The notes: generated by a model not told the origin, from the sequence alone. A DNA stretch of 64,000 nucleotides from an uncultured Prevotellaceae bacterium (GCA_947165505.1 CAMVAT010000008.1:1-64000), one strand, 5' to 3'. Shown: positions 54,085-63,300, counted from the stretch's first letter. Translations and numbers: made by a program.

Positions 54085-55504
54085 CCATCATATACAGGGT
54101 CGTGCCTTTCTCCTTGCTCTCGGCCACAATCTCATAGCCGCACGAGTCGAGAAAGGCGTGCATCCCGCCGTCGCCTGTCAGCACGAAGTCGGTCTGTCTG
54201 TCGCGGCAGGCGTCTTTGGCCTCTTCCAGCATCTGGGGCTGCCCCGCCGGCCTACAGCCGAAATACTTGCAACCCGCCACGGCGCCCGAGGGCACGTCGT
54301 AGGCGTCTTCCACGTCGAAATACACGATGCCCGGGTGCTCCGTCTTCGTGTCGTGGGCGATGCGGCTCATGGTCGAGGCGATATCGTAAAACGCTTGTTT
54401 GTCGGCATCATCGGCGAAGGTCAGGTTGCCCTTGTAGCCCATGACATAGTTCAATACCACGCACACGAGGGCCAACACGCCCACCAATGCCACGCTCATC
54501 CGGCGCATACGCTCGCGCACGGGCTCTGGCGGCAGTTTCAGCAGCGAGATGCACAGGAAGACCAACAGGGGCGACGCGATGACATAGTGATAGGCACGCT
54601 CGCCGCCAAACAGACAGGCTGCGAACATCCATACGCTGACCACCAACGGGAAATACGTCCAGCGTATCAGATGACTGCGCATCAGCAGCGCGCCTGCCAC
54701 GGTGACGACGAAGAGGGGCAGGGCCACATACCACGATCGGAAGGAAAGGGCACCGGCTTCCCGGCTGTAGGTGACATATTCTTGCACGAAGGCACTCAGG
54801 GCTCCGTCCATGGCCAGCCACACGATGAAGGGGGCTGCCACGAGCGTGGCACCGCCCAGCGTGAGCCACAGCAGGCGCCAGAAATCGTGCTTCCGCCGCC
54901 ACGCGTATATAAGGAAAGTCACGGGCAGGATGATGTGCACCGCTGCCATGTCTATCCGTATCATGGCGATGGCACCCAGACTGGCGCCCAACAGCAGTGC
55001 GCGGTTGTTCAGATGCAGGTGCGACGTATGGCGGTTGTAAAAGGTCTTGCACACCACATAGAGCGAGAGCACCATCGGAGCCAGACAGTAGTCTTCGCAA
55101 CGTATCTCATAGTGTATCAGTGGGTTGAAATAGGCCAGTGCCATCATGGCCGTGGCTATCCACGACAGCCGCCTGCCTAAAAACAGATGGGCGGTGCGGT
55201 AGGTGAAATAAAAAGTGAAGGCATAGAAACATACGCTCAACCAAAATACGCCATGATAACTGTGCGGGCATAGCAGATACCCGATGCCGTAGATCAGCCA
55301 AAGCAAGGGACCTCCCGTGCCAGAGAAGTCGATATAGGGCGTCTGTCCGCTCATCCACGACTTGCCGCACAGATAATACCATGCCGAGTCGCCACGCCCG
55401 AACACATCGTGTGTATAGGAGTCGGGCGAGATGCATAACAATATAAATAGTGCCAGCAGAATGGCCATCCCTATCGATGGCAGATGCTCTTTCATGTGTT
55501 TCAT
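54068..55504 (-). CDS. Polytopic glycosyltransferase-like protein (GT39-like)
   Basis: 478 aa; RGDSAWYYLCGKSWMSGQTPYIDFSGTGGPLLWLIYGIGYLL, multiple TM. Confidence 0.75.
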   Translation of the reverse strand: MKHMKEHLPSIGMAILLALFILLCISPDSYTHDVFGRGDSAWYYLCGKSWMSGQTPYIDFSGTGGPLLWLIYGIGYLLCPHSYHGVFWLSVCFYAFTFYFTYRTAHLFLGRRLSWIATAMMALAYFNPLIHYEIRCEDYCLAPMVLSLYVVCKTFYNRHTSHLHLNNRALLLGASLGAIAMIRIDMAAVHIILPVTFLIYAWRRKHDFWRLLWLTLGGATLVAAPFIVWLAMDGALSAFVQEYVTYSREAGALSFRSWYVALPLFVVTVAGALLMRSHLIRWTYFPLVVSVWMFAACLFGGERAYHYVIASPLLVFLCISLLKLPPEPVRERMRRMSVALVGVLALVCVVLNYVMGYKGNLTFADDADKQAFYDIASTMSRIAHDTKTEHPGIVYFDVEDAYDVPSGAVAGCKYFGCRPAGQPQMLEEAKDACRDRQTDFVLTGDGGMHAFLDSCGYEIVAESKEKGTTLYMMATAER

Positions 55505-55548
55505 AGTTGTCTTCGCTTGATAATCTTAGTAATTCTGATCTTTCTTTT

Positions 55549-55590
55549 AGAGGTAAGAGGTAAGAGGTGAGAGGTGAGAGGTAAGAGATA
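55549..55590. repeat. 7-bp tandem repeat (agaggta/agaggtg)
   Basis: Direct reading. Confidence 0.93.
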
Positions 55591-55616
55591 TGTTTAGAGC
55601 AAGAAACCGTGTAGAA

Positions 55617-55645
55617 CACTCAACACTCAACACTAAACACTAAAC
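55617..55645. repeat. 7-bp tandem repeat (cactcaa/cactaaa)
   Basis: Direct reading. Confidence 0.93.
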
Positions 55646-55662
55646 AGGCAGGGGGCAAGGGG

Positions 55663-55719
55663 CAGGAGATGAGTTGTGGGACGACAGTGAGAAATCGTTT
55701 TCCACGCTGTAGGGGCGGG
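55663..55719. repeat. Left arm of 57-bp inverted repeat
   Basis: Reverse complement at 56517-56573 with one mismatch. Confidence 0.95.
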
Positions 55720-55768
55720 TCACTGTGCCCGCCCGCACGAGCGAAGCGAGTTCCCCCTTCCCCTCGAC

Positions 55769-55798
55769 GTAGGGACAGGGCACGCCCTGTCCGCCATT
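55769..55798. repeat. Dispersed palindromic repeat (gtagggacagggcacgccctgtccgccatt)
   Basis: Matches 28481-28549 arms and 18647-18675. Confidence 0.85.
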
Positions 55799-55819
55799 TG
55801 TCGCCATCGTCGTGCTATC

Positions 55820-55914
55820 TACTCCCTCCCCTCGGGGAGGGTCGGGGAGGGGGCTCTCACTCGGGGAGGGTCGGGGAGGGGGCTTTCTCTCAGGGGAGGG
55901 CCTTAGAGGGGGCT
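55820..55914. repeat. Three consecutive C/G-rich hairpin/G4 repeat copies running into the phosphoesterase 3' end
   Basis: tactccctcccctcggggagggtcggggagggggctctcactcggggagggtcggggagggggct... Confidence 0.9.
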
Positions 55915-56396
55915 AACGTCACCACCTCGCAGTCTTTCATCTCGCTCCCGTCGATGGTCAGTCGTACCAGGGTGCGCTCTTTCTGCCATCCCTGCATGCC
56001 TGCGGCGCCGGGGTTGATGTGCAACAGACCGAGCGTCTTGTCGTATTGCACCTTGAGAATATGCGAGTGGCCGCTGATGAACAGCTGTGGCGGCGAGGCG
56101 TAGATGCGGTTGCGGATAGAGGCGTCGTAACGTCCGGGGTAGCCCCCGATGTGTTTCATCAGCACGTCCACCTCTTCGCATTTCCATCGGAGTATCTCGG
56201 GGAACATCCGTCGCAGGTCGCCGCCGTCGCAGTTGCCGCAGACGGCTCTCAACGGGCGGAAGGCCGCCAGTCGCTCTGCCAGTTCCACCGAGCAGATGTC
56301 GCCCGCGTGCCATATCTCGTCGCATGGCTCCAGATATGTCAGATACTGTTCATCCCAGTAGGAGTGCGTATCACTGATGATGCCTATTTTTTTCAT
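55890..56396 (-). CDS. YfcE/MJ0936-type metallophosphoesterase
   Basis: MKKIGIISDTHSYWDEQYL, HAGDICSVEL, VCGNCDGGDLR, SGHSHILKV; start moved from 56420. Confidence 0.93.
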   Translation of the reverse strand: MKKIGIISDTHSYWDEQYLTYLEPCDEIWHAGDICSVELAERLAAFRPLRAVCGNCDGGDLRRMFPEILRWKCEEVDVLMKHIGGYPGRYDASIRNRIYASPPQLFISGHSHILKVQYDKTLGLLHINPGAAGMQGWQKERTLVRLTIDGSEMKDCEVVTLAPSKALP

Positions 56397-56414
56397 GTGT
56401 TTCTTTGTTATAAG

Positions 56415-56453
56415 ACCCATCCCCCGGCCCCTCCCTTGTAGGGAGGGGAGTGG
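56415..56453. repeat. C/G-rich hairpin/G4 repeat, inverted near-copy of 36538-36575
   Basis: gacccatcccccggcccctcccttgtagggaggggagtgg. Confidence 0.88.
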
Positions 56454-56474
56454 TTACTATTGCAAATGATACAT

Positions 56475-56523
56475 GGTGCACGGTCATGTGCCCCGTCGTA
56501 GGGGCGGGTAACTGTGCCCGCCC
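56475..56523. repeat. 49-bp direct repeat, copy 1
   Basis: ggtgcacggtcatgtgccccgtcgtaggggcgggtaactgtgcccgccc. Confidence 0.95.
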
Positions 56524-56573
56524 CTACAGCGTGGAGAACGATTTCTCACTGTCGTCCCACAACTCATCTCCTG
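56517..56573. repeat. Right arm of 57-bp inverted repeat
   Basis: Reverse complement of 55663-55719 with one mismatch. Confidence 0.95.
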
Positions 56574-56609
56574 CCCCCTGCCCCTTGCCCCAAAGCACAC
56601 CTCTCACCT

Positions 56610-57263
56610 CTATCGCGTCTCCCTCCCCTCGGGGAGGGTCGGGGAGGGGGCTCCTTTCACCCCCCTGATCCACTCTGCTATCCATGCCGCGGTCTTCTCC
56701 TGACCCAGGAGCGAGGCATCCACACACAGGTCGTACGATGTGCTGTCGCCCCACCGTTTGCCGGTGTAGTAGTTATAGTACGAGGCGCGCTCGTGCTCTT
56801 GCTCACTGATGATCTTGCTTGCTTCGCTTTCACTGCAGCCATGCCGTTTGCATACCTGCTGGATGCGGTAGTCCAGGCGTGCCGTGATGAAGATATTCAC
56901 ACATTCGGGCATGTCGCGCAGGATATAGTCGGCGCAGCGGCCCACAAACACGCACGAACCCTCTTGCGCCGCCTTGCGGATAGCATCGCTCTGAAACTGA
57001 AACAGGCTCTCTTGCGAGAAACGGTTGGCATGGATGTTGGTGTCGCTCAGGTGGGGCAGATGCGTGTGGAAGAGCGAACGGAAGAATCCTTTGTGCTCAT
57101 CGTTCTGCTCAAAGAACTTCTCACTGAATCCGCTCTCCTTGGCCGCCAGGTTGAGTATCTCGCGGTCGTAAAACTGGCATCCGAACTCTTTTGCCAGCAG
57201 TTGGGCTACCACCCGGCCACCAGAGCCCAGTTGCCGCCCCACGTTGATGATGATTTTATCCAT
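56610..57263 (-). CDS. Cytidylate-kinase-like protein
   Basis: 217 aa; MDKIIINVGRQLGSGGRVVAQLLAKEFGCQFYDREIL. Confidence 0.9.
   Translation of the reverse strand: MDKIIINVGRQLGSGGRVVAQLLAKEFGCQFYDREILNLAAKESGFSEKFFEQNDEHKGFFRSLFHTHLPHLSDTNIHANRFSQESLFQFQSDAIRKAAQEGSCVFVGRCADYILRDMPECVNIFITARLDYRIQQVCKRHGCSESEASKIISEQEHERASYYNYYTGKRWGDSTSYDLCVDASLLGQEKTAAWIAEWIRGVKGAPSPTLPEGRETR
56619..56653. repeat. C/G-rich repeat encoding the cytidylate-kinase-like C-terminal tail
   Basis: ctccctcccctcggggagggtcggggagggggctc encodes GAPSPTLPEGRE on the minus strand. Confidence 0.88.
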
Positions 57264-57348
57264 GTCTTGGTTTTTTGTTGAGTGTTCGTAGCCCCCTCCC
57301 CGTCCCTCCCCGAGGGGAGGGAGTGATTAGCATCGTGGCAAAGGGCAG

Positions 57349-57397
57349 GGTGCACGGTCATGTGCCCCGTCGTAGGGGCGGGTCACTGTGCCCGCCC
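57349..57397. repeat. 49-bp direct repeat, copy 2
   Basis: One mismatch to 56475-56523. Confidence 0.95.
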
Positions 57398-57453
57398 GCA
57401 CGGCCCGGTGGGCCGTTCATTTGTATTTTATCCCGCCGCAGGCGGCGATGATG

Positions 57454-57507
57454 GAGGGTTTAGGGTTTATGGCTTAGGGTTTAGGGTTCGTGGTTTAGGG
57501 TTCGTGG
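57454..57507. repeat. 7-bp tandem repeat, ttaggg(t)-like
   Basis: gagggtttagggtttatggcttagggtttagggttcgtggtttagggttcgtgg. Confidence 0.9.
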
Positions 57508-57517
57508 CATATCTCCT

Positions 57518-57559
57518 GCCCCTTGCCCCCTGCCCCTTGCCCCTTGCCCCTTGCCCCAA
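57518..57559. repeat. 7-bp tandem repeat (gcccctt, 6 units)
   Basis: Direct reading. Confidence 0.93.
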
Positions 57560-57564
57560 AGCAT

Positions 57565-57599
57565 ACCTCTTACCTCTTACCTCTCACCTCTCACCTCTA
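57565..57599. repeat. 7-bp tandem repeat (acctctt/acctctc) encoding the MATE C-terminus and stop
   Basis: Reads E-V-R-G-E-R-stop on the minus strand. Confidence 0.93.
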
Positions 57600-58932
57600 A
57601 GTGAACTATAAACCTCCGCAGCATGATGAATGCCACCAAAGCCGCGATGCCGTCGCTCGCGGGCAGCGCAGCCCACACGCCGTTCAGTCCCCAGATAAGC
57701 GGGAACGCCAGCAGCAGCGGCAGCAAGAACAGCAGCTGACGCGACAGCGACAGGAATATGCTGATCTTCACCTTGCCGATACATTGGAAGAAATTGCCCA
57801 CCACCATCTGGAAACCGATCACCGGAAACAGCAGCATATTGATGCGGATGCCGTCAATGCTCAGCTCGATGAGCGTGGGGTCGGTGGTGAACAGCCGTGC
57901 GCAGTAGTAGGGCAGAAACATGCCGATGACCCAGCCCGTGACCATGATGCCCGTGGCGGCGATGATGGCCAACTTGAGCACACGCATCAGGCGGTCGGTC
58001 TGTTGGGCTCCGTAGTTATAGCCCGCAATGGGTTGCATGCCTTGGTTCACGCCCATCACAAACATGGCAAACATCATGGCGATGGAGTTGGCGATGGAGT
58101 AGGCACCCACTGCCATGTCGCCCCCATAGTGCACCAGTTGGTTGTTCATGAAGATGACGATGATACAGGCGCACAGGTTCATCAGAAAGGGCGAGATGCC
58201 GATACTGACGATATTCTTCACCAAAGCCGACTTCAGACGGTAGATGCCTCGTTGCAGGTGCAGCAGCTCCTTCTTGTCAGAGAAGAGCCACATCTGCCAT
58301 GCCATCGCCATCGTCTGGGGGATGATGGTGGCGAAGGCGGCACCGCGGATGCCCCAGCCCCACCACCAGATGAACACCACGTCGAGCAGGATGTTCATCA
58401 CCACGGTGAAGATGGTGGCATACATGGCATGGCGCGGTTTCGAGGCGGCACGTAGCACGGCGTTCATGCCGAAATACATGTGTGTCACCACGTTGCCTGC
58501 CAATATCACCTCCATAAACTCACGGGCGTAGGGCAGCGTCTGGTCGCTCGCGCCGAAGAAACGCAGGATGGGGTCGAGGAAGATGAGGCAGATAGCGCCG
58601 AACAGCAGGCCGATGATGAGGTTCAGCGTCACCGTGTTGCCCAGCAGGTGCTGTGCCGTGCGGTAGTCGCGCTGCCCTAGGCGCATACTGATGGTGGTCG
58701 AGGCGCCCACGCCCACGGCGGCACCGAAGGCACCGCTCAAGTTCATGAAGGGGAAGGTCACCCCCAGTCCGGCGATGGCGTCGGCACCCACCTGTTGTCC
58801 GATGAAGGCGCGGTCGATGATGTTATACAGGCTCGAGGCGGTCATGGCTATCATGGCCGGCACGGCATATTGCACCAGCAGCCGCCCCACCGGCTTCGTA
58901 CCTAACTCGAGTGTCGCTTTCTTATTGTCCAT
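57577..58932 (-). CDS. MATE family efflux transporter
   Basis: MDNKKATLELGTKPVGRLLVQYAVPAMIAMTASSLYNIIDRAFIGQQVG; start moved from 58971. Confidence 0.94.
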   Translation of the reverse strand: MDNKKATLELGTKPVGRLLVQYAVPAMIAMTASSLYNIIDRAFIGQQVGADAIAGLGVTFPFMNLSGAFGAAVGVGASTTISMRLGQRDYRTAQHLLGNTVTLNLIIGLLFGAICLIFLDPILRFFGASDQTLPYAREFMEVILAGNVVTHMYFGMNAVLRAASKPRHAMYATIFTVVMNILLDVVFIWWWGWGIRGAAFATIIPQTMAMAWQMWLFSDKKELLHLQRGIYRLKSALVKNIVSIGISPFLMNLCACIIVIFMNNQLVHYGGDMAVGAYSIANSIAMMFAMFVMGVNQGMQPIAGYNYGAQQTDRLMRVLKLAIIAATGIMVTGWVIGMFLPYYCARLFTTDPTLIELSIDGIRINMLLFPVIGFQMVVGNFFQCIGKVKISIFLSLSRQLLFLLPLLLAFPLIWGLNGVWAALPASDGIAALVAFIMLRRFIVHLEVRGER

Positions 58933-58941
58933 ATTCGACGG

Positions 58942-58949
58942 CAAAGGTA
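58942..58949 (-). promoter_or_regulatory. Bacteroidetes -7-like box close to the MATE start
   Basis: CAAAGGTA, reverse complement TACCTTTG. Confidence 0.45.
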
Positions 58950-59002
58950 CGAAGAAACAACCAATCCGCAAAAACTTTTACCGTAAAAGTCGCGTCCGAC
59001 TC

Positions 59003-60910
59003 CTACAACCTGAAAAATGTCTTCCAGTCTGTCAAAACGGCCTTCCTTCCCCTCAGCTTGTCTGGAGTATCGTAGGGGTGGTCCACATCATTATAAATCA
59101 TCAACCCGCTTTCATGCAGCCTGATTGCCAACTCGATGGAGAAAGGCGAGAGTAATTGGTCGATGGGCTCACTGTCTTTCGAGGTGGTCAGTATCAGGTC
59201 GTATCCGATACTAACCTTTTCCAGGGGATTGAGGATGAGTTGTATAAATTGCATGCGGTAGTCGTAGCCTGCTTGCTGAATGATGGACTGGGCTTTTGCG
59301 ACGATGATTCGGGCTTTCTCGGTGTCGCTGACCGGCAAGCGGGCGATGCTGTCGCTTGTCATCGTACTGATAAAATACGGGTATTGTTTGATGGTGTAAC
59401 TGTCGTTCCAGCCGAATGGCGTTGTATGCTCTTCTTTTTGACTGATTACGATTCCGTGCAGTTGTGAGCGCTTGGTCAATGCCTCGTACTCCTTGGTGTC
59501 GGTCGCGTTGGAGAGGGGTGGGTCCTTATAAAGCCCGGCTTTTTTACAGGGCCTGTAGTAAAGATTGGATAGCAAACTCTGTATGGCGATGCCGGGCACT
59601 TCTGCCGCTTCGTTCGCAGGGCAGTAGTGGGTCTGGTAAGTGATGTCGTAGTTGCGCTTTTTGTCAGGCGTGATGTGGATGTCTCTCTCCTCTCCAACGA
59701 TGCGATATATCCCTGCGAACCGCCGGTCGATGTGGCAGCCCATCCGATAGGTCGCAATCGGAAAACGGCCTTCAAAGCTGAAAAGGTGCTGCATCACGGC
59801 GTTCGAGGCATTGGTATTCCCCTTCATTTCGTAGTAGTAATAGTCGATGATGTCGCCTGCCTCTAAATCTGGGAGGGGGATGCTGTCTGGCCGGGTGTGA
59901 TAGTCGTCGCCGGGCAACGGACTGAGATACTCCTCGGTGTCTATTTCTATGATGCGCCCGTCGGACTTCACGATTCTCAGGCCGATGAAAGCGGAAGACT
60001 GGTCGAACACCTTGATTTCAAAAGGGAAAGAATAGAGCATTTTACCGTTTCCTTTTATATACGATGCCTTGTCTTTGTCATAGGCAATGTGCGACATGAT
60101 GCGCCGCCCCTCTTCGTCGTTGATTTTGTATCTTACCAGATGTATGCTCTCTTTCTCAACGTATGAGAGGGTGATTCCCCCCATCCGCACGCTGTCTAAT
60201 TCGGCCAGTATCACCACAGGATACCCCGAGTAAATGGCAGGCGACTCTGTGCGCTTGATGCCTGGCAGAGGGATGGCCCACATCTTTTCACGATTCCGTA
60301 CATACTCTTGGTGGTATTTCTGGCGGTCGTCCATTTCCGTCTCCTTGCCCACGGTCACATCGCTCAACGGCCGGATATCCTCCCGCAGCCGGATGGTACT
60401 CACCTTGTCGGCAGAGAGTGCCACAGTCTGTGTTTGGTAACCCACATGCGAGATGCGGGCGGTGGCCGAGGCGGTGGAGTGGGGGATGACAAATAGGCCG
60501 TTGGTGTTGCTTCGCCCTCCGTTCACAATACTGTCTCGACGCGAAATGACGATGTTCACGTTTTGCAAAGGCACTCCTGCCTCATTGACAATCCTGCCAC
60601 GTAGCCTGTATGCTTCTTTCTGTGCGCATTCCACGAATATCTTGTGGTCTTCTGCTTCCACATGGATGGGGTAACTGCCTATCAACTGTTGGATGGCTTG
60701 TGCGATGGGCGTCTCTTTAAACGTACCTTCTACAATAAAGTCTTCCAATTCGTCATAGACGAAGACGATTTGACAGTCATGGGTCGATTGATCTATCTCT
60801 GTCAGGGCCTTTGACAGCGGCGTGTTATGAAATGAACGTGTAATGCGCGTCTGGGTGAACGCGTCCGTAGCCGTGAACAGTAAGATGAGTGTCAGTATGA
60901 TGATGCGCAT
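59003..60910 (-). CDS. STN domain, carboxypeptidase-regulatory-like domain and DUF3857-like region
   Basis: 635 aa; SFHNTPLSKALTEIDQSTHDCQIVFVYDELED..TFKETPIAQAIQQLIGSYPIHVE; YRLRGRIVNEAGVPLQNVNIVISRRDS; DLEAGDIIDYYYYEMKGNT. Confidence 0.8.
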   Translation of the reverse strand: MRIIILTLILLFTATDAFTQTRITRSFHNTPLSKALTEIDQSTHDCQIVFVYDELEDFIVEGTFKETPIAQAIQQLIGSYPIHVEAEDHKIFVECAQKEAYRLRGRIVNEAGVPLQNVNIVISRRDSIVNGGRSNTNGLFVIPHSTASATARISHVGYQTQTVALSADKVSTIRLREDIRPLSDVTVGKETEMDDRQKYHQEYVRNREKMWAIPLPGIKRTESPAIYSGYPVVILAELDSVRMGGITLSYVEKESIHLVRYKINDEEGRRIMSHIAYDKDKASYIKGNGKMLYSFPFEIKVFDQSSAFIGLRIVKSDGRIIEIDTEEYLSPLPGDDYHTRPDSIPLPDLEAGDIIDYYYYEMKGNTNASNAVMQHLFSFEGRFPIATYRMGCHIDRRFAGIYRIVGEERDIHITPDKKRNYDITYQTHYCPANEAAEVPGIAIQSLLSNLYYRPCKKAGLYKDPPLSNATDTKEYEALTKRSQLHGIVISQKEEHTTPFGWNDSYTIKQYPYFISTMTSDSIARLPVSDTEKARIIVAKAQSIIQQAGYDYRMQFIQLILNPLEKVSIGYDLILTTSKDSEPIDQLLSPFSIELAIRLHESGLMIYNDVDHPYDTPDKLRGRKAVLTDWKTFFRL

Positions 60911-60931
60911 GATGCTTGGGTCTGATAGAGG

Positions 60932-62257
60932 TTATTGAAGGATGAATGTCGTGTGAAAATCGGATAGCATAGCCTGTTTGCCTCGTAACCTTTTAGGGCA
61001 TTCTTCCACATGTTTTCCCGAGCCTAAGAAAATATTCTGCCCCGTATCTCGGATATGGTAGAACCAAAAGACATCATTGTTGTCCGTCAACTGTTCCAAA
61101 TCTATACCGTCGGCTCTGCTGGTGAAGGCGATGTCGTAGCCGATGTGCTCCTCGTCGTACAAGGTCTTGATGGCATACGGCAACTGATAACTTTTCAATA
61201 GCCCGATGTCTGCCAAGTCCTGGCACAACTGGGCCAACTCGCGGGCTTTGTCACTTTGGCTCAGATGGCTGTCTCGTATCTTTCGATATTCGCTCGTGCG
61301 ACAGATGTCATACAGAAGATGATTGGGCAATCTGTCTAAAGTAGGCAATGAGATGTATTCCGAATAAGAGGGATTGATGGTCACTCCGTTCTGAACATTG
61401 CGTATGCCAAAAAGTGAACAACGGGCTTGATTGCGCACGGTCATGTTGAGACGGGGACGGTGCGCCGACACCGTGTCGGTGATGTGATGGCGCTCGATGG
61501 TGAGGTGGCGTTTAGACTTGGATAAAGACAATTCTGATTCGGGAAAACCGACGGTGTGGATGCGCGTTTCCAAAACAGGGCTGTAGGTGGCATCCAACCG
61601 ATAATGGACGATAGGGTAGGGACCTGACAATGCTACAGACTCTGAAAAACCCGGATCATAATGAAAACCGTCGCGATGCACAAAATAGTCAACCACATCG
61701 CCGCGACTGAGCTTCGGCAGTGGGATGCTGTCGGCATACGTGTAGGTGACTCCGTACAGACTGTCGGCCTTCGAGAGTGGCGTGGTGTCGATGAGATGGG
61801 TCGTGCCGTCCGGTTTGATCACGCGCGCGCCGATGACCACCCGGCAAGGTTCGGAATGAAATATCCAAGACTGTCCGCGCAAGGGCAGGGCTACACTGCT
61901 GAGTGTCTGTGCTCCACGTTCGTCGTTCACCAGCAGGCGGAAATGGTCTAAACTGCCATACGTGGTGAAATTGTCATTGTAACCGGAGAACAGCACCGCC
62001 AGGAGATTGATGCGCTTGGTGCGCTTGAAAAACAACTGATGCTCTTCCTGTAGCATTACCACCGGATAATGCGACAAGGTGTCTGTCATTGCCGGCCTTT
62101 CCTGATGGGGCGGTGTCGCTCCCCACACTTCTTGACAGATGCTGCGGGCATATTCTTCATAATTGGTTTTATGATATTCTTTTACGATAATAGAACAACT
62201 GGTGAGCCATATCGTTCCTGCTGCATACACTAATAATTTAGTTATCATTCGTATCAT
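60932..62257 (-). CDS. DUF3857-like lipoprotein
   Basis: GTIWLTSCS lipobox; PKLSRGDVVDYFVHRDGFHYDPGFSESVALSGPYPIVHYRL; start moved from 62293. Confidence 0.75.
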   Translation of the reverse strand: MIRMITKLLVYAAGTIWLTSCSIIVKEYHKTNYEEYARSICQEVWGATPPHQERPAMTDTLSHYPVVMLQEEHQLFFKRTKRINLLAVLFSGYNDNFTTYGSLDHFRLLVNDERGAQTLSSVALPLRGQSWIFHSEPCRVVIGARVIKPDGTTHLIDTTPLSKADSLYGVTYTYADSIPLPKLSRGDVVDYFVHRDGFHYDPGFSESVALSGPYPIVHYRLDATYSPVLETRIHTVGFPESELSLSKSKRHLTIERHHITDTVSAHRPRLNMTVRNQARCSLFGIRNVQNGVTINPSYSEYISLPTLDRLPNHLLYDICRTSEYRKIRDSHLSQSDKARELAQLCQDLADIGLLKSYQLPYAIKTLYDEEHIGYDIAFTSRADGIDLEQLTDNNDVFWFYHIRDTGQNIFLGSGKHVEECPKRLRGKQAMLSDFHTTFILQ

Positions 62258-62351
62258 GTGAGTGTCCTTACTGTTCTTTAATAACTCCCTCACCTCTATT
62301 TTTCCTACATGCGAAGTCTATTTTTTGCATAATTTAACCAAGTTGCTCACG

Positions 62352-63161
62352 TCATTCATCTCGCGTCATCCGTCTTTCGGTTTCACGTTGTTTGATGAAC
62401 GCTTTTTTGTATCTGTAACTTCGGAAGAAGCAGAAGTTATAACCTACTGTAAAAGAGCGGGTGTATGCTTCGATGCCGCCGGACAACTGAAAGGCGGGTA
62501 TGAGACTTTGGGTGTATGTGACAGTGAACGGCCCGGCATTGGCCATCACATGCCAGTTGATGCCCAAAGGGGGCACGTGTATTCGTGGGCGGTCTGTCTT
62601 TCCTTCTGCATCGCGATACTCATGTCGCCCCCCCCACATCCTGATTTCGAACGAGGGACCCGTTTGTATCGAGAAAAGGCGGTTGCTCGTTTGGATGCCA
62701 GCCAAGACGGGTATGCGAATCATTTGGTAATAGATGTTGCTCGACCGCAAGGGCTCAACGGCAGGCTCAAATGCGATGTCGTCGCCACGGCGATGGGGCA
62801 TGTAATGACGGTCAAGGTTGATTACATGAGCCACAAACTGTAGTGAAGTGCTGATGCCTGCTATCCCGCGGTAGAGGTTCTTGCTGACTTGAAATAATGT
62901 AATACCTATTTCATATTGTCTCATGATCCCCTCCTTGAGATGCAAGTCCTTATTCTCGCTTCCGAAGATGCCGTCTCGCACACTGACATCGCCTAACCAG
63001 ATTTGAGGAATGGGTGGGTCGTAGTAGATGCTGTCTATAATACCTTCAGGCCCGGCCCAGAGGTCAGCATACCAACAGAACATCGGATTGTGCAGCCTTA
63101 TCTGTGGCAGTACAGATAGACTGAAAAGGGGGAATAGTAGTAGGAAAATGTTTCTTTTCAT
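62352..63161 (-). CDS. Hypothetical secreted/outer-membrane beta-rich protein
   Basis: Signal peptide MKRNIFLLLFPLFSLSVLPQ places the start at 63161, not 63362. Confidence 0.7.
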   Translation of the reverse strand: MKRNIFLLLFPLFSLSVLPQIRLHNPMFCWYADLWAGPEGIIDSIYYDPPIPQIWLGDVSVRDGIFGSENKDLHLKEGIMRQYEIGITLFQVSKNLYRGIAGISTSLQFVAHVINLDRHYMPHRRGDDIAFEPAVEPLRSSNIYYQMIRIPVLAGIQTSNRLFSIQTGPSFEIRMWGGRHEYRDAEGKTDRPRIHVPPLGINWHVMANAGPFTVTYTQSLIPAFQLSGGIEAYTRSFTVGYNFCFFRSYRYKKAFIKQRETERRMTRDE

Positions 63162-63266
63162 GTCTCTATGACCCGTCAGCCGTTGTTTTTCATTCATCAT
63201 CAGGCTACTTTTTTGCAAAATAAAGTTTTTTCTTGCCCGTATGCCTCTCATTTCAATATTTTTCAT

Positions 63267-63274
63267 TACTTTTG
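63267..63274 (+). promoter_or_regulatory. Bacteroidetes -7 box (TACTTTTG)
   Basis: Match to TAnnTTTG. Confidence 0.5.
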
Positions 63275-63300
63275 TGCCTCTCAATGCAAATGTAATGGTC

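Noticed and set aside
57454-57507. Telomere-like TTTAGGG heptamers suggesting a replicon end
   Set aside because: Short, internal and flanked by genes; one of several 7-nt tracts with different sequence
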